From positions 2,313,728 through 2,377,727 of the forward strand of contig NW_020947238.1 of the NCBI RefSeq assembly GCF_900497805.2: a stretch of 64,000 bases of DNA. The letters are read 5' to 3'. This DNA comes from Vombatus ursinus. Taxonomy: Eukaryota > Chordata > Mammalia > Diprotodontia > Vombatidae. The notes under the pieces were generated by a model. That model saw only the letters and a list, made by a program, of their open reading frames with translations, ran no database searches and was not told the origin of the DNA. The translations under genes were made by a program, and so were the position numbers. Within the stretch, counting starts at the first letter, position 1; each line of letters opens with the position of its first letter. Below, in pieces: positions 36,599-49,038 of this stretch.

Positions 36599-37614
36599 AT
36601 GAGCAAGAAGCAAAAATGAAAAATGAACACTGACCATAGACCGTTTCTATGGGGACAGGGAAGATCAAAACATAAACTCAGAAGAGGACAACATTGTCAG
36701 TATACCTATATCCAAAACCTCAAATGGGAATATGAATTGGTCTAAAGCTCAAAAAGCCTTCTTGAAATAAATCAAGAAGGACTTTAAAAGTCAAATAAGA
36801 GAGAATAAAATTTGGGAAAAATAAGAGATATGCAAGAGAAAGCCAACAACTTGGAAAAGGAAGGACAAAAATTGACTGAAGAAAACAATTCCTTTAAAAG
36901 GAGAATTGGCCAAATAGAAAATAATGTACAAAAGCTAACTGAAGAAAACAATTCATTAATAATAAAATTGGGCAAGTGGAAGCTAATGACTCTATGAGAC
37001 ATCAAGAATCAGTCAAATAAAATCAAAAGAATGGAAAAAAATAGAAGAAAATGTAAAATAACTCATTGGAAAAACAACTGACCTAGAAAACAGACCAAAG
37101 AAAGATAATTTAAAAATTATTTGTCTACCTGAAATCTATGACTAAAAAACAGAGCCTGGACAGCATTTTTCAAGAAATTAATGAGGAAAATTACCCTGAT
37201 ATCCTAGAACCAGAGGGTAAAATAGTCATTGAAAGAATCCACTGATCAACTCCTTAAAGAGATCCCAAAATGAAAATTCCAATAAATATTGTAGCCAAAT
37301 TCCAGAATTATCAGGTTAGGGAGAAACTACTGCAAGCAGCCAGAAAGAAACAATTTAAATACTGTGGAACCACAGTCATGATTATGCAGGACCTAGCAGC
37401 TTCTACGTTAAAGGATCAGAGGACTTGGAATATTGTATTCTGGAAGGATCTTGGATTACAACGAAGAATCAATGATCCAGAAAAACTGAGCATAATATTT
37501 CAGGGGAGGAGATGGACATTCTATGAAATAGAGTACTTCCAAACTTTACTAATGAAAAGCTCAGAGCTCAATAGAAAAGTTGATCTTCAAATACAAGACT
37601 CAGGAGAAGCATAA
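36599..37614 (+). pseudogene. L1 ORF1, disabled
   Basis: Start at 36599 in AACAAGATGAGCAAG. The coiled coil reads MQEKANNLEKEGQKLTEENN and QIENNVQKLTEENNSLII in the 36812 frame. After a break, the RRM is decayed (about 37080-37250). The C-terminal domain is well kept from 37270: VAKFQNYQVREKLLQAARKK, then TVMIMQDLAASTLKDQRTWN and LNRKVDLQIQDSGEA before TAA at 37612-37614. Equivalent human ORF1p blocks are KILKAAREKQQV and IRLSADFSTETL. At least two frameshifts and stops are present. Confidence 0.85.
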
Positions 37615-38151
37615 AAAGGTAAACAGGAAAGAAAAAAAAAGTATGATATTCAATAAGCTACTCTTTACATCCCTACATGGGAAAATATTTGTAACTCTTG
37701 AGAACTGTGTCTTTATTATAACATTTAGAAAGGGTAGAAATAGAAAGAGGGAGTGGGTATAAGTTTACTTTGATGTGATAATAAAAAAAAAACTAATTTG
37801 GTTTTTGGTGGTATTTTGTTGGAAAGAGATTGTATTGGGAGAAGAGAAAAGTAGGAGGCAGAAAAGGGTAAATTACATCACCCAAAGAGGCACAAAGCCC
37901 TATTAAAGTAAATTGAACGAAGGGAGTGAGATGACCATTGTTAGAACCTTACTCTCATCAGATTTGGCTCAAAGATGGAATAACGTATTTAGTGAGGTAT
38001 AAAAATCTAACTTGCCCAATAGCAAGTAGGAGGGGAAAGAGTAAAGAAAAGAAAAGGAATGGACAGAAGGGAGGGAAGAAGTAGTAAGGGGAAAGGGAAA
38101 GACAAGGGAGGGTGCTGATAGAAGGGAAAGCAGATTGAGGGAGGTGATGGT

Positions 38152-40210
38152 CCAAAACACTAGAGAGCATAGGAATCAATGGAGTTATCCTTAAAATGAT
38201 AAGTAGCATCTATATAAAATTATCAGCAAGCATTGCATGTAATGGGGATAAGCTAGAAGCATTTCCAATAAGATCGGGGTGAAACAAGGATGTTCATTGT
38301 CACCACTGTTATTAAATATTGTACTAGAAATGATAGTTTTAGCAATAAGAGAAGAAAAAGAAATTGAAGAAATTAGAATGGACAGTGAAGAAACAGAGCT
38401 ATCATTCTCTGCCAATTATATTATGATATATTTAGAGAATCCTAGAGAATCAAGTAAAAAACTACTTGAAATTATTAACAACTTTAGCAAAGTTACAGGA
38501 TACAAAATAAATCCACATAAATCATTGGTATTTCTGTATATCACTAACAAAGCCCAACAGCAAGAGATAGAAAGATGAATTTCATTTAAAATTACTGTAG
38601 ACAATATAAAATATTTGGGAATCTACTCACCAAGAAAAACTGCAAGAACACAATTACAGACACTTTTCATACAAATGAAGTCATATCTAAATAATTAGAG
38701 TAGTGGAATATCTGTTAGCCATGGATAGGCCAAGCTAATATGATAATAATGACAATTCTACCTAAATTAATTTAATTATTCAGTGCCATATCAAACAAAC
38801 TACCACAATATTTTATAGAGCTAGAAAAATATGATAACCAAATTCATCTGGAAGAATAAAAAGTCCAGATTATCAAAAGAATTAATGAAAAGAAGGTGGC
38901 CTAGTTGTACCATATCTAAAACTGTATTATGAAGTAGCAATCATTGAAACTACTTGGTACTGGCTAAGAAATAGTATGCTGCATGAGTGGAATGGATAAG
39001 GTACACAAGATACAGTAGTCAATGACTATAGCAATATACTGTTTTATAAACCCAAAGACTCCAGCCCTTTGGATAAGAATTCACTGATAAAAACTGCTGG
39101 GAAAACTGGAAAACAGTATGGCAAAAATTAAGCATAAACCAACATCTTACACAATATGCAAAGATAAGTTGAAAATGGGTACACTATTTAGACATAAAAG
39201 GGGATACAATAAGCAAATTAAGAGAGCAAGAAATAGTTTACTTTGCAGATCTATGGAGTACACAAAATTTATGATCAAACAAGAGATAGAGAATATTATG
39301 AAATACAAAATGAATAATTTTGATTACCTTAAATTAAAAAAGAGATTTTGTACAAACAAAGCCAATGCAATCAAGATTAGAATGGAATCAGAAAGCTGGG
39401 GAAACAATTTTACAGTGTCTCTGATTAAAGGCCTCATTTCTAAAAAAATATATAGAGAGCTGAGTCAAATTTATAATCACACAAGTCATTCCCCAATTGA
39501 TAAAAGGTCAAAGGATATCAACAGGCAGCTTTAGGATGAAGAAATTAAAGCTAAATCTAGTCAAATGAAAAAATGCTCTAAATCATTATTTATTAGAGAA
39601 ATAAAAATTAAAACAACTCTGATGTAGCACATCACACATATCAGATTGGATAACATGACAAAACAGGAAAATGATAAATGTTAGAGAAGATGTGGGAAAA
39701 TTGGAACACTAATGTATCCTTGGTGGAGTTGTGAACTGATCCAACCATTTTGAGAACAATTTGGAACTATGTCCTAATACCATTGTGTATATCCTTTGAT
39801 CCAGCAATACCACTACTAGTACTGTATCTCAAAGAAACCATAAAAATGGGAAAAAGACCCACATGTACAAAAATATTTATAGGAGCTCTTTTTGTGATGG
39901 CAAAGAATTGGAAGTTGAGGGGATGTGCATCGATTGGGGAATGGCTGAAGAAGTTGTGGTATATGAATGTAATGGAACACTATTGTTCAATAAGAAATCA
40001 TGAATAGGTGGACTTCAGAAAAATCTTGAAAGACTTACATGAATTGTTGCTGAGTGAAGTGAGCAGAACCATGAGAACACTCTACAGAGTAACAGCAACA
40101 TTATGCAAAAACCAACTTTGATAGATTCAGCTCCTCTCCACAATGCAGTGATCTAAGACAATTAGAAAAGATTAAAGATGGAAAATGCTATCCATATCCA
40201 GATATAAACT
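38152..40210 (+). pseudogene. L1 ORF2 (RT core to C-terminus), disabled
   Basis: The join from spacer to RT at about 38152 removes the endonuclease and the RT N-terminal part. Frames read KQGCSLSPLLLNIVLEMIVL, then [20 protein letters not shown] where the catalytic FADD box should be. Both aspartates are gone. After it come [20 protein letters not shown], the C-terminal region (39118 on: MAKIKHKPTSYTICKDKLKM; SWGNNFTVSLIKGLISKKIY) and LCISFDPAIPLLVLYLKETI. Stops and indels are scattered through it. Confidence 0.88.
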
Positions 40211-40756
40211 ATGGAGTCTGATTAAAGCATACTATTTTCTCTTTATTTAGTAGTTGTTTTTTGTTTGTTTGTTTGTTTTCTTCCTTCTCACAGTTTTTCC
40301 CTTAGGTATTGTTTTATTTTTTCTTTACAATGTGACTGATGTGGAAATATCCTTAATATGATTGTACATGTATAGCCTATAAGAGACAGTATGCTATCTT
40401 GTGGAGTTGGGAGAGGAGAGGGAAATATGTAGAATTTAAAATCTTATAAAAGTGAATGTTGAAAACTAAAAATAAATAAATAAATTTAATTTTTTTAAAG
40501 AGAAGAATCTAAACTATGAATCCTAGTACCTTAGCTAACCCCTTGATACCATTTTCCTTCACCTCAAAAATAATTCATTTGTAGTTGGGTTTGAGAACAT
40601 CTTTAGCACAATTCCAGGGAGTGCTATGAGAGTCCCTAATTCATTAGAATAAGACAATATTACATCATAACCATAAAGGCCTTATGTGATGTCATGAGAT
40701 CACAAGATGATATCTATATAGCACTGAAGGGAACATCACATGCAATACAGACCATA

Positions 40757-40889
40757 AATTTCATTTTATAGATGATAAAGTAGGTTCACAGTGTTTAAGT
40801 TACTTGCCCAAATTCACACATGTGATAATGTTAAACAGAATTCAACTTCAGGCCCTCTCAATCCAGAGCCAGTGTGTCATGCTGCCTCA
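40757..40889 (-). mobile_element. MIR SINE, minus strand
   Basis: TTTCATTTTATAGATGATAA, TTAAGTTACTTGCCCAAATT and CAGAGCCAGTGTGTCATGCT, then GCCTC, follow the complement of MIR from the 3' side to the tRNA-like head. Confidence 0.8.
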
Positions 40890-41144
40890 TGTCATTGACA
40901 TCAGCATTGTGTCTAATAGTGTAGAGCAATATCCATCCATACCTAACCATCCTATGCAGATCTTATCTATATCTTTTTTAATCTTCAACTGAAGGGGTCA
41001 AGCTATCAATCTATGGACTTCTTCAAGCTTCCTATACATATAAGGAATATGAAAAAGCACATCTGAATTTTTTTTAAATCAATCTATTAACTATGATAAG
41101 AAAGATGGCTTTAAATCTCTAATAATATTGAAAAATCCCTAGAG

Positions 41145-42520
41145 TTTCAGAAAATTGGTCAAAATGACAACAGATTGAAAGAGTCAAAGTTGAAAGACCA
41201 TGAAAGGAAAAGCCCATTAATGGCACAGTTGATAGATCCATAAACTGTCCCAAACATTCTGGAAATTATCTTGGAATTATGCTTAAAAGAATAACTAAAA
41301 TATCCATGCATTTTGACCCAGAAATTCAACTAGTAGTCATATATACCAAGGAGTATATAAATGAAAATATTTGTGGCAGTACTTGTGGCAGCAATGTAGC
41401 TACTTTATTTTCTTCATTTTCTTTTTCATTAATTTATTTTAAACTTACATATAAAATAAGAAAAGAAAAAAAAATTGCCATGTGTACAGCAAAATGCAAG
41501 GGAGCATTCAAAATATACAGCAATAAATTTCCATTTTAAAAAGCCTATATAATAAATATTATACATTGTGTTCAGAGTTATCCATCTTTTATTTGCTTCC
41601 TTGTAAGTTTTCTTTTGTTTTCTGCTGTGCATTTTTTACTTTGTTCTTTATCTCCCCTTCATCCTCCCTTCCCCCCAAAATGCTACAATTTAGCACAGAT
41701 ACACACATATATACACATACATACATGAACTTAGATATCTATAATCATACATCTATATCTATATCTATATCTATATTCATATGGACCTATGTAAGACCAT
41801 AGAATACTTGTTTGTCCTCTCAATCTCTAAAGGTAGATAATATGATGTGTCTTCATAAGTTCAAGTCTTTCCATATTTTTCTAAGTCCACCAACTCATCA
41901 TTTCCTACAGCACAGCAATATTCCAACCTTATACTGTCTAGTTATTTCTCTAAAACAATATCAATTAATATGGTTGACATATAGTGTAGTTTCCCTATAG
42001 CTTTAACTATGTCTGAGGTCATGATCACTACCTGTTTTTTTTTTCTCAAAAATATCTACCCCTGATCTTTATTTTATATTTGTGTGTTTATCTTATTTCC
42101 AATCCTTCCTGACTCCTCTACTTTACTTCTACCCACTATGTTGCATTCCTATTACTTAACCTACCACCCTCCAAAGATCCCTCCCTTATGCTTCCCCCCA
42201 CCTTTTCCCCTTGCCCTCTCATTTATATCTGAATTTAGAAGACTTTTATAGCCTTTCAGATACATATGTTATTCCCTCTTTTTTTCTCATTCTCATTAAT
42301 CTAGTCAGCTTTGAATATCCCAATTATCCTATTTTCTCATTCTTTTCCCTCCCTTATCTTCAATAGCTTCCCTTATTTTCAATAAAGTACAAACCTTGTT
42401 TGGGAAATAGATAAAAGGATTGTGATACACAGATGTAATGGAAATTTACTGAGTGATAAGAAACAATGCATATGAAGAGTTAAGAAAAAGCATGGGAAGA
42501 CATCCATGTCACATACAAGG
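41145..42520 (+). mobile_element. Old L1 3' region, plus strand, split by a repeat-like insertion at about 41395-42390
   Basis: Left part 41145-41395 encodes a decayed ORF2 C-terminus (AAAATATCCATGCATTTTGA; GACCCAGAAATTCAAC). It resumes at about 42392-42520 (TGTTTGGGAAATAGATAAAA; CATGGGAAGACATCC). The middle 1 kb looks like a minus-strand repeat, since 41840-41960 resembles the complement of an L1-type 3' region (CATTTCCTACAGCACAGCAA), but I could not place it in a family. Confidence 0.55.
41700..41780. repeat. (CATA)n and (CTATAT)n microsatellite
   Basis: ACACATA-type units, then five CTATAT units, inside the insertion at 41395-42390. Confidence 0.9.
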
Positions 42521-42562
42521 ATTATAACCAGGGTTCCTCTGCAGCACAATCCAATCTGAGAA

Positions 42563-42572
42563 CTATATAAAG
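42563..42572 (+). promoter_or_regulatory. TATA-box-like motif
   Basis: CTATATAAAG lies about 52 nt before an ATG in good Kozak context at 42619. The spacing would suit a TATA promoter with a short 5' leader. In AT-rich sequence such a motif also arises by chance. Confidence 0.25.
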
Positions 42573-42618
42573 GTCCTCCTTTCCTCTTTCACACAAAGCA
42601 CTACCAACACAAAACAAT

Positions 42619-42723
42619 CATGGTCAGTTTCCTAAGAATACACTATTTCCTTTCTGACTGTGTACTTTTCCTCATGTTGACTTCTGCAATTTTCAGCCAA
42701 AGTATTAAACCAATCACCCTATC
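42619..42723 (+). other. Short signal-peptide-like reading frame, unproven
   Basis: The frame encodes 34 residues: MVSFLRIHYFLSDCVLFLML, then TSAIFSQSIKPITLS, then a stop. The stretch is hydrophobic with a plausible cleavage site after TSA. A weak splice donor (AAA|GTATTA) lies within it. It could be the first exon of a small secreted protein, a dead one, or chance. Confidence 0.2.
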
Positions 42724-44373
42724 TTAGAACAGGTGTGCCTAGTCAATGAGGAACAATGATAGCTTCTAAGATCAATCTTCCGTATCAAACAAATTCTCCA
42801 AATACATCATTCCCTATCTTTCAGTCACATTTTCCCCCCAATACAATATTCCTACAGTATTTTGGTAGTTGCCATCCCATACGCTGTCATTTACAGTGCC
42901 GAGCACCATACCCACTGCCTCTAAGTTATAGCTTTAGAGAAGTGGTCAAAGACCCCAGAAGCAGAGTAAAGAAGAATTTTGTACAATTGAAGGTCATCAA
43001 GGGACTTACAAGAATATTTACACCAAATCTATAATATCACTAGGAGTATAAGGAAACTTACTGCTTTTCCCTATTCCATCAAAGCATACTTCATAAACCT
43101 TGTAGTTTATATATGCCCAAAGTCTAAATATCTGAAAAGCTAGGCTTAAAATTTGCAATTATTCATACAGTTTTTAGGCTATTTGATGTTAACGGTGATA
43201 AACTAGTAGTTTGTGTGAATAATCTGAATGGAGACCTTACCAGCACTGGGTGCAAATTCATTCAAATTGACACTAAGTAAGTCATAGATCTCAAACTTGA
43301 AGCATAGTCTGCTATTGTTGTCTGTTTCAGGAAAGTTAAGGGAGATAAAGATTAGTCTTGTGAGCAGGCATGAATGCAAAATCAACATTACAGGGACAAT
43401 TTATGAGCGGTGCTAGCATGATGGAAGATGTGAAAATCTACATTTTCAGATAGCTGAATTCCTAAGCTAATACATTTTAAATAATCAGAGAATCTGTGAT
43501 TCATAAGGGAAAAATGAAATATAGAAAGCTGTTTCTGAGAGGCAACAGTTCAAGAAAACAATGAACTGCATCTAGATAAGCATGTGCATGTGAAATAGAA
43601 ATGGATTAAAGGCAGATAATTCCTGTGACACACTGAAGCAGCACAAATAGGAATGGGGGCAAGGAGAACCTCCATCATCAAAACAAGGAGGACCCATACT
43701 TCTGAACAATGTCAAGTTCTTCATAACCACAGACACTGAACTCAAGGGAAATGTCTTGCCTTTGAAATCTGTTAATTGCAACAGGGAACAAGTTTCCATT
43801 AAACATGAGGAGAAGTGTCATTCCTGCCATGACAAAAATAGTTGGGTTTGTAAGTCACAAGTCCAGGAGTGAGAATGCAGACACTCAGAACATATTACTA
43901 ATCAAGTCAAATGAAATCAAAATGACTCAAATGTTGAAAGTCAACAATGAATAGGTGACACAAATCCTATTGCATAGGAACAAGTTATTGGCATGTTTAT
44001 ATATTTTGTCTCATGCATCATTGGATAAAATTCCATTACAAAGCAATTTAGAGCTCAAAAATCAGCAATGACTTCTTAGTACATATGCCATAAAATCAAT
44101 ACAAAGTTTCTAGCTCAATATTCACACTCCTAATTCCTCACATCAAGCCAAAATCTTGATCTCTAATTTCTTTTCTTAGCATTATTCCAAATCAAGATAA
44201 TTTTCTTGTCAACACCAAACTACCAATCCTTTATACACTTGTATACAAAGTTTGATCATTCTTCCTTCCTGTGAGTAATGCCCCTTCCTCCTTCCTTTCC
44301 AACAATCCTTATCTTCTCTCCTTGCACCTTACAAACATGTCTCAAAATTTTCCACTTCAAGAATGGCTGCTAT

Positions 44374-46970
44374 AGAAAAAGAAATTGAACCAGTGATCAA
44401 TGAAACCACTCAAAAAAATCTTGATGGCAAGATGGATTTAGAAGTGAATTCTACAAAAAACTTAAAGAACAATTAATTCCAATATTATATAAGCTATTTG
44501 AAAAAACAGGCAAGGAAGGAATCCTACCAAATTATTATTATGATACAAATATGGTGCTGATACCCAAACTGGGAAGAGCCAAAATAGAGAAAGAAAATTA
44601 TAGACCAATTTATCTAATGAATATAGATGTGAAAATTTTAAATAAAATATTAGCAAAGAGATTACATCAACTTATCATGACTATAATACATTATGACAAG
44701 GTGTGATTTATACCAAGAATGCAGGGCTGGTTCAATATTAGGAAAACTACCAGCATATTTGATCATATCTATAACAAAACTAACAGAAACCACATGTTCA
44801 TTTCAATAGACACAGAAAAAGCTTTTAACAAAATACAACACCCATTCCTATTAAAACGCTACAGAGCATAGGAATAAATTGAGTTTTCCTTAAAATGATA
44901 AGTAGCATCTACCTAAAACCTTTAGCACACATCATATGTAATGGGTAATATGTAATATGTAATATGTAATATGTAATCTTTTCCAATAAGATTGAGGGTG
45001 AAACAAGAATGTCCATTATCACCACTGTTGTTCAATATGGTAGTGGAAATGTTAGCTGTAGCAATAAGAGAAGCAAAAGAAATTGAAGATATTAGAATAG
45101 GCAAAGAACAAACAAAGCTATCACTCTTTGCAACTGATATGATGATATACTTAGAGAATGCTAGAGAATCAAGTAAAAAAACTACTTAAAATAATAAACA
45201 ACTTTAGCAAAGTTGCAGGTCATAAAATAAACCCACATAAATCATTGGCATTTCTATATATTAGCAACAAAGCCCAACAGCAAGAGATAGAAAGAGAAAT
45301 TCCATTTAAAGTTACTGTAGATATTATAAAATATTTGTGAGTCTACCTGCCAAAACAAACCCAGGAACTATATGAACACAATTACAAAACACTTCACACA
45401 AATAAAGTCAGATCAAAATAATTGGAAAAACATCAGTTGCTCATTGCGTAGGCCTAGCTAATATAATAAAAATAACAATTCTACCTAAAATAACTTATTC
45501 AGTGCCATACCAATCAAACTACCAAAATGGTTTTATAGAGCTGTAAAAATAATAACATGATTCATCTGGAAAAACAAAAGGTCCAGAATATCAAGGGAAC
45601 TAATGAAAAGAAATACTAGGGAAGGTGACCTAGCCATACCAGATTTTAAATTGTATTATAAACCAATAATGATCAAAACTACTTGATATTGGCTAAGAAA
45701 TAGAATGGTGGATCAATGGAATAGGTTAGGTACACAAGACACAGTAGTCAATGACTTTAATGATCTACTATTTGATAAACTCAAAGACCCCAGCTTCTGG
45801 GTTAAGAACTGATTATTTGACAAAAAATGCTGGGAAAACTGGAAAAGAATATGGCAGAAATTAGGCACAGACCATAATATTACACCATATACTAAAATAA
45901 AGTCAAAATGGGCACACAATTTAGATATAAAGGCTGATAATATAAGCAAACTGGGAGAGGAAGGAAGAGTTTACCTGTAAGATTTATGGAGAATGTAAGA
46001 ATTTATGACCAAACAAGAAATAGAGAAAATGATGAAATGCAAAATGGATAATTTTGATTACATTCAATTGAAAAGTTTTTTGCACAAACAAAGCCAATGC
46101 AACCAAGATTAGTTGGGAAGCAGAAAAGTGAGAAAGAATTTTTACAACCAGTATCTCTGATAAGAGCCTCATTTCTAAAATATATAGAGTACTGAGTCAA
46201 ATTTATAAGAATTCAAGTCATTCCACAATTGATAAATAGTCAAATGATATGAGCAGGCAGTTTTCAGATGAAGAAATCAAAGCTATCTATAGTCATATGA
46301 AAAAAATGCTCTAAATCACTATTGATTAGAGAAATGCAAATCAAAACAATTCTGAGGTACCACATCACACCTATCAAATTGGTCAACATGACAAAACAGG
46401 AAAATGAAAAATGTTGGAGAAGATGAGAGAAAATTGGAATATTAACACACTGTTGGTGGAGTTGTGAAATGATCCAACCATTTTGGAGAGCAATTTGGAA
46501 CTATTGCCAAAGTATTTTAAAAATGTGCATACCCATTGAACCAGAAATACCACCTCTAGGGTTGTATCCCAAAGAGATAATATAAAAGAGAAAAGGATTC
46601 ATATGTACAAAAGTATTTATAGCAGCTCTTTTTGTGGTGGCAAAGAATTGGAAATTGAGGGGATGCCCATCGATTGGGGAATAGCTGAACAAGTTGTGGT
46701 ATATGAATGTAATGGAATACTATTTTTCCATAACAAATGATGAGCAGGCAGACATCAGAAAAACCTGAAAAGACTTGCATGAACTGATGCTGAGTGAAGT
46801 GAGCAGAACCAGAACACTGTACACTGTAACAGTAACATTGTGTGATGATAGATTTTTTTGGACTTAATTCTTTTGAGCAATGCAATGACCTAAGAAAATT
46901 CCAAAATACTCAAGATGGAAAATGCTATCTGTATCCAGAGGGAAAATATTGTCAAGTCTGAATGCAGATC
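44374..46970 (+). pseudogene. L1 ORF2 (RT to C-terminus), disabled
   Basis: The RT N-terminal part is readable in several frames ([20 protein letters not shown]; the [13 protein letters not shown]-like block about 44709-44745). The frame from 44992 reads [20 protein letters not shown] and [20 protein letters not shown], so the FADD catalytic box has become [24 protein letters not shown] follows, then the C-terminal region and the CWWSCE-type block (about 46445-46480). It covers more of RT than any other copy here. Stops and frameshifts are numerous, and a heptamer expansion lies at 44945-44977. Confidence 0.88.
44945..44977 (+). repeat. Tandem heptamer (GTAATAT)n within L1 ORF2
   Basis: About 4.5 units of GTAATAT sit where other copies have the AATGGGGATAAGCTAGA segment. 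Confidence 0.9.
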
Positions 46971-47191
46971 AAAGCATAGTATTTTCTCTTTTTTTGTTAC
47001 TGTGTCATGTGTTTTCTTTCTGATGGAAATAAGTTTAATATTGCATGTCATCTTGGGATGGAGGAGTGGAGGGAGATGTAATGATTTAGAACTCATATCT
47101 TATAAAAATAATGAATGATGAAAACTAAAAACAAAAATAATTATTTATATAAATAAACATAAATATTTTTTAAAGAAAAAAAGGCTGCTAT

Positions 47192-47639
47192 GATGGAACT
47201 TGGTTAAATCAGTTAACTTCTTAGCAGTCTCAAAATGAAGGTATTCCATTGTAGTTTTGTTTATATTTTTATTTGCTTTGTTTTGGTCAATATTGATTTC
47301 TTCAGCATCTCATTTTAGTATTGCCTTGATTTCTAGTAAACTCCTTCTAGCTCCTACACCCAGAAGGGTATCCCTTATTTAAAAAAATAAGTAAAATGGA
47401 ATAAAAGATCAAAAAAAGCAAAACTAACTTATTCATTAATCTGATAGTATGTATTGCATTCCACCTCCATTTTTTCTCATTTCTTCAAAGAAAGGAGGGA
47501 AATTAATTCTCTTGTCTCTCCTTTAGGAATAATTATGGTCCTTATAATTATTTTAGCACACTCCTTGAACATTCCAGGGCCCCATGTTTGATATTTCTTC
47601 CGTAAACAATTATAACTGTACCTAACTTAAAGCATCTAA
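47192..47639. other. No feature seen
   Basis: AT-rich sequence between an L1 and an L2. Confidence 0.45.
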
Positions 47640-48752
47640 TCGTAGTTGTCCCTCAGGGTCCAACCCTAGGTCCTCTGCTCTTCTCCCTTTACCCTTCTTC
47701 ACATAGAGCTCTCATCAGGTGCCATGAATTTAATTATCATCTTTATACTGATCATTTTCAAATCTACCTATCCTGCCCCAAATTCTTTGCTGACCTTTAA
47801 TCCTGTATCTCCAACTGCTTTTAAGATATCACAAATTGGATGTCCAATAAACATCTCAAATTCTGTGTCCAAAATAGAAATCATTATCTTTCCCCCTATA
47901 GCCTCCCACCTCCTACCTTCCTTATTACTGAAGAAGGCAACACTATTCTTCCAGTCACTTGGGCTGACAACCTAGAAGTCATCCTGCATTTTTCACTATG
48001 TCTCACTCTCCATTTCTGATCTGCTGTCAAGACCTAATCATTTCATCTTTACAACATCTCTTTAATATTCCACCTTCTTTGCTCTGATATTGCCACCACT
48101 GTTGTACAGGACCTTGTCACTTCACAACTGAATTAATGCAATAGCCTATTGGTGGATCTGTCTGCCTCAAGTCTCTCCCCTCTTCAATTCATCCACTCTT
48201 CAGTCACAAAAGTCCTCTTACTATAGTTCAGGTCCAATAACGTCACCACCATCACAACACCTACTGAATAAACTCCAGTGGCTTCCTATTGCCTCTAGGA
48301 TCAAATAGAAAATGCTCAGTTTCACATTCAAAGCACTTCATAATATAGTCATGCCCACCTTTCCTGTCTTCTTACACTTCCTCCAGGTACTCTTTCATCA
48401 AATGACATGGGCCTCCCAGACAATTTGCAAACAAAACATTCTATATCTCAATTCCAGGCAATTTTTTTGGCTGTTTCTAGTGCCTGGAATGTTCTTCCTC
48501 TTCCATTCTGATTGCTGACCTCCCTGGCTTCCTTTAAACTCCAACTAAAGTCCCATCTTCTACAGAAAGTCTTCCACAAACCCCTTATAAACAAAATAAT
48601 TGTGTGTGTGTTTGTTTGCTGTTGTTACCTCCATTAGATTGTAAGCTCCTTGAGGGTAAGGACTGTCTTTTCCCTCTTTTTGTTTCTCTAGCACTTAGCA
48701 AAGTGCCTAGTATGTAGTGGGCACTTAAAACATGTTTATTGATTAATTGATT
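47640..48752 (+). mobile_element. L2 LINE, plus strand, RT end and 3' UTR
   Basis: GTCCCTCAGGGTCCAACCCT encodes [14 protein letters not shown], an L2 RT block. A decayed YADDSQIYI-like segment (frame 47724: [15 protein letters not shown]), LVILHFSLCLT-type and IQLLDYCNSLL-type segments (around 48135-48160) and a LPLAWNVLPL-like segment (48470-48500) follow in order. The 3' UTR reads GATTGTAAGCTCCTTGAGGG, CACTTAGCAAAGTGCCTAGT and ends TGTTTATTGATTAATTGAT. It is the longest L2 piece in the window. Confidence 0.92.
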
Positions 48753-48958
48753 TGTATATTCAGCACTCAGCACACTGTCTAAAATATTGTTTATGAACTG
48801 AATGATTAATTGATCCTTGTTATTCTGTTGGCTACTGTATTTGTGAAAGCTCCTATCACTAAGTCTAGAGAACATGAGTTCATATTCTAATATGTCTAAC
48901 CAATTACAAACAAACAAACAAACAAAAACAATCCATGTACCTACACAATATCTGGACA

Positions 48959-49038
48959 AATAAATGAATATCCCAGGTTATGATCATGGAATAGATTACT
49001 TTCAATTCTATGATCATAATCTAGGATATTCATTTATT
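48959..49038. repeat. Imperfect palindrome, 34-bp arms, 12-bp loop
   Basis: Arm 48959-48992 and arm 49005-49038 are complementary at 31 of 34 positions. All three differences are transitions and two would be G-U pairs in RNA. The centre includes TGATCA in both arms. It could fold as a hairpin or be a very short inverted-repeat DNA transposon. Confidence 0.92.

Larger units (their letters stand above)
35726..40503 (+). mobile_element. L1 LINE, plus strand, near end-to-end, ORF2 internally deleted
   Basis: 5' UTR (35726-36598, with tandem monomers), ORF1 (36599-37614), a spacer of about 540 nt, then ORF2 from mid-RT (about 38152) to the C-terminus, a 3' UTR and an A-rich tail to about 40503. 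AGAATCTAGACTAT at 35712-35725 and AGAATCTAAACTAT at 40504-40517 form a 14-bp target-site duplication with one difference. It is the cleanest overview of L1 structure in the window. It lacks the endonuclease and first part of RT. Confidence 0.93.
42521..44364. other. Longest non-repeat stretch of the middle; no gene called
   Basis: No confident repeat. A TATA-like promoter motif with a short signal-peptide-like frame occurs at 42563-42723 (separate entries). A 70-codon stretch without stops at about 43653-43870 reads GGPILLNNVKFFITTDTELK and then a cysteine-rich end (NREQVSIKHEEKCHSCHDKN). I do not recognise it, and stops on both sides give no wider open frame. Confidence 0.4.
44374..47182 (+). 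mobile_element. L1 LINE, plus strand, 5'-truncated
   Basis: Starts in the RT domain of ORF2 and runs to an A-rich tail. GGCTGCTAT at 44365-44373 and 47183-47191 is an exact 9-bp target-site duplication, with A-rich bases next to both. The 5' truncation is typical of L1 insertion. Confidence 0.92.

Noticed and set aside
48585-48959. 124-codon minus-strand frame
   Set aside because: Its N-terminal half is the antisense of the AAAC run and its other half the antisense of the L2 3' UTR.
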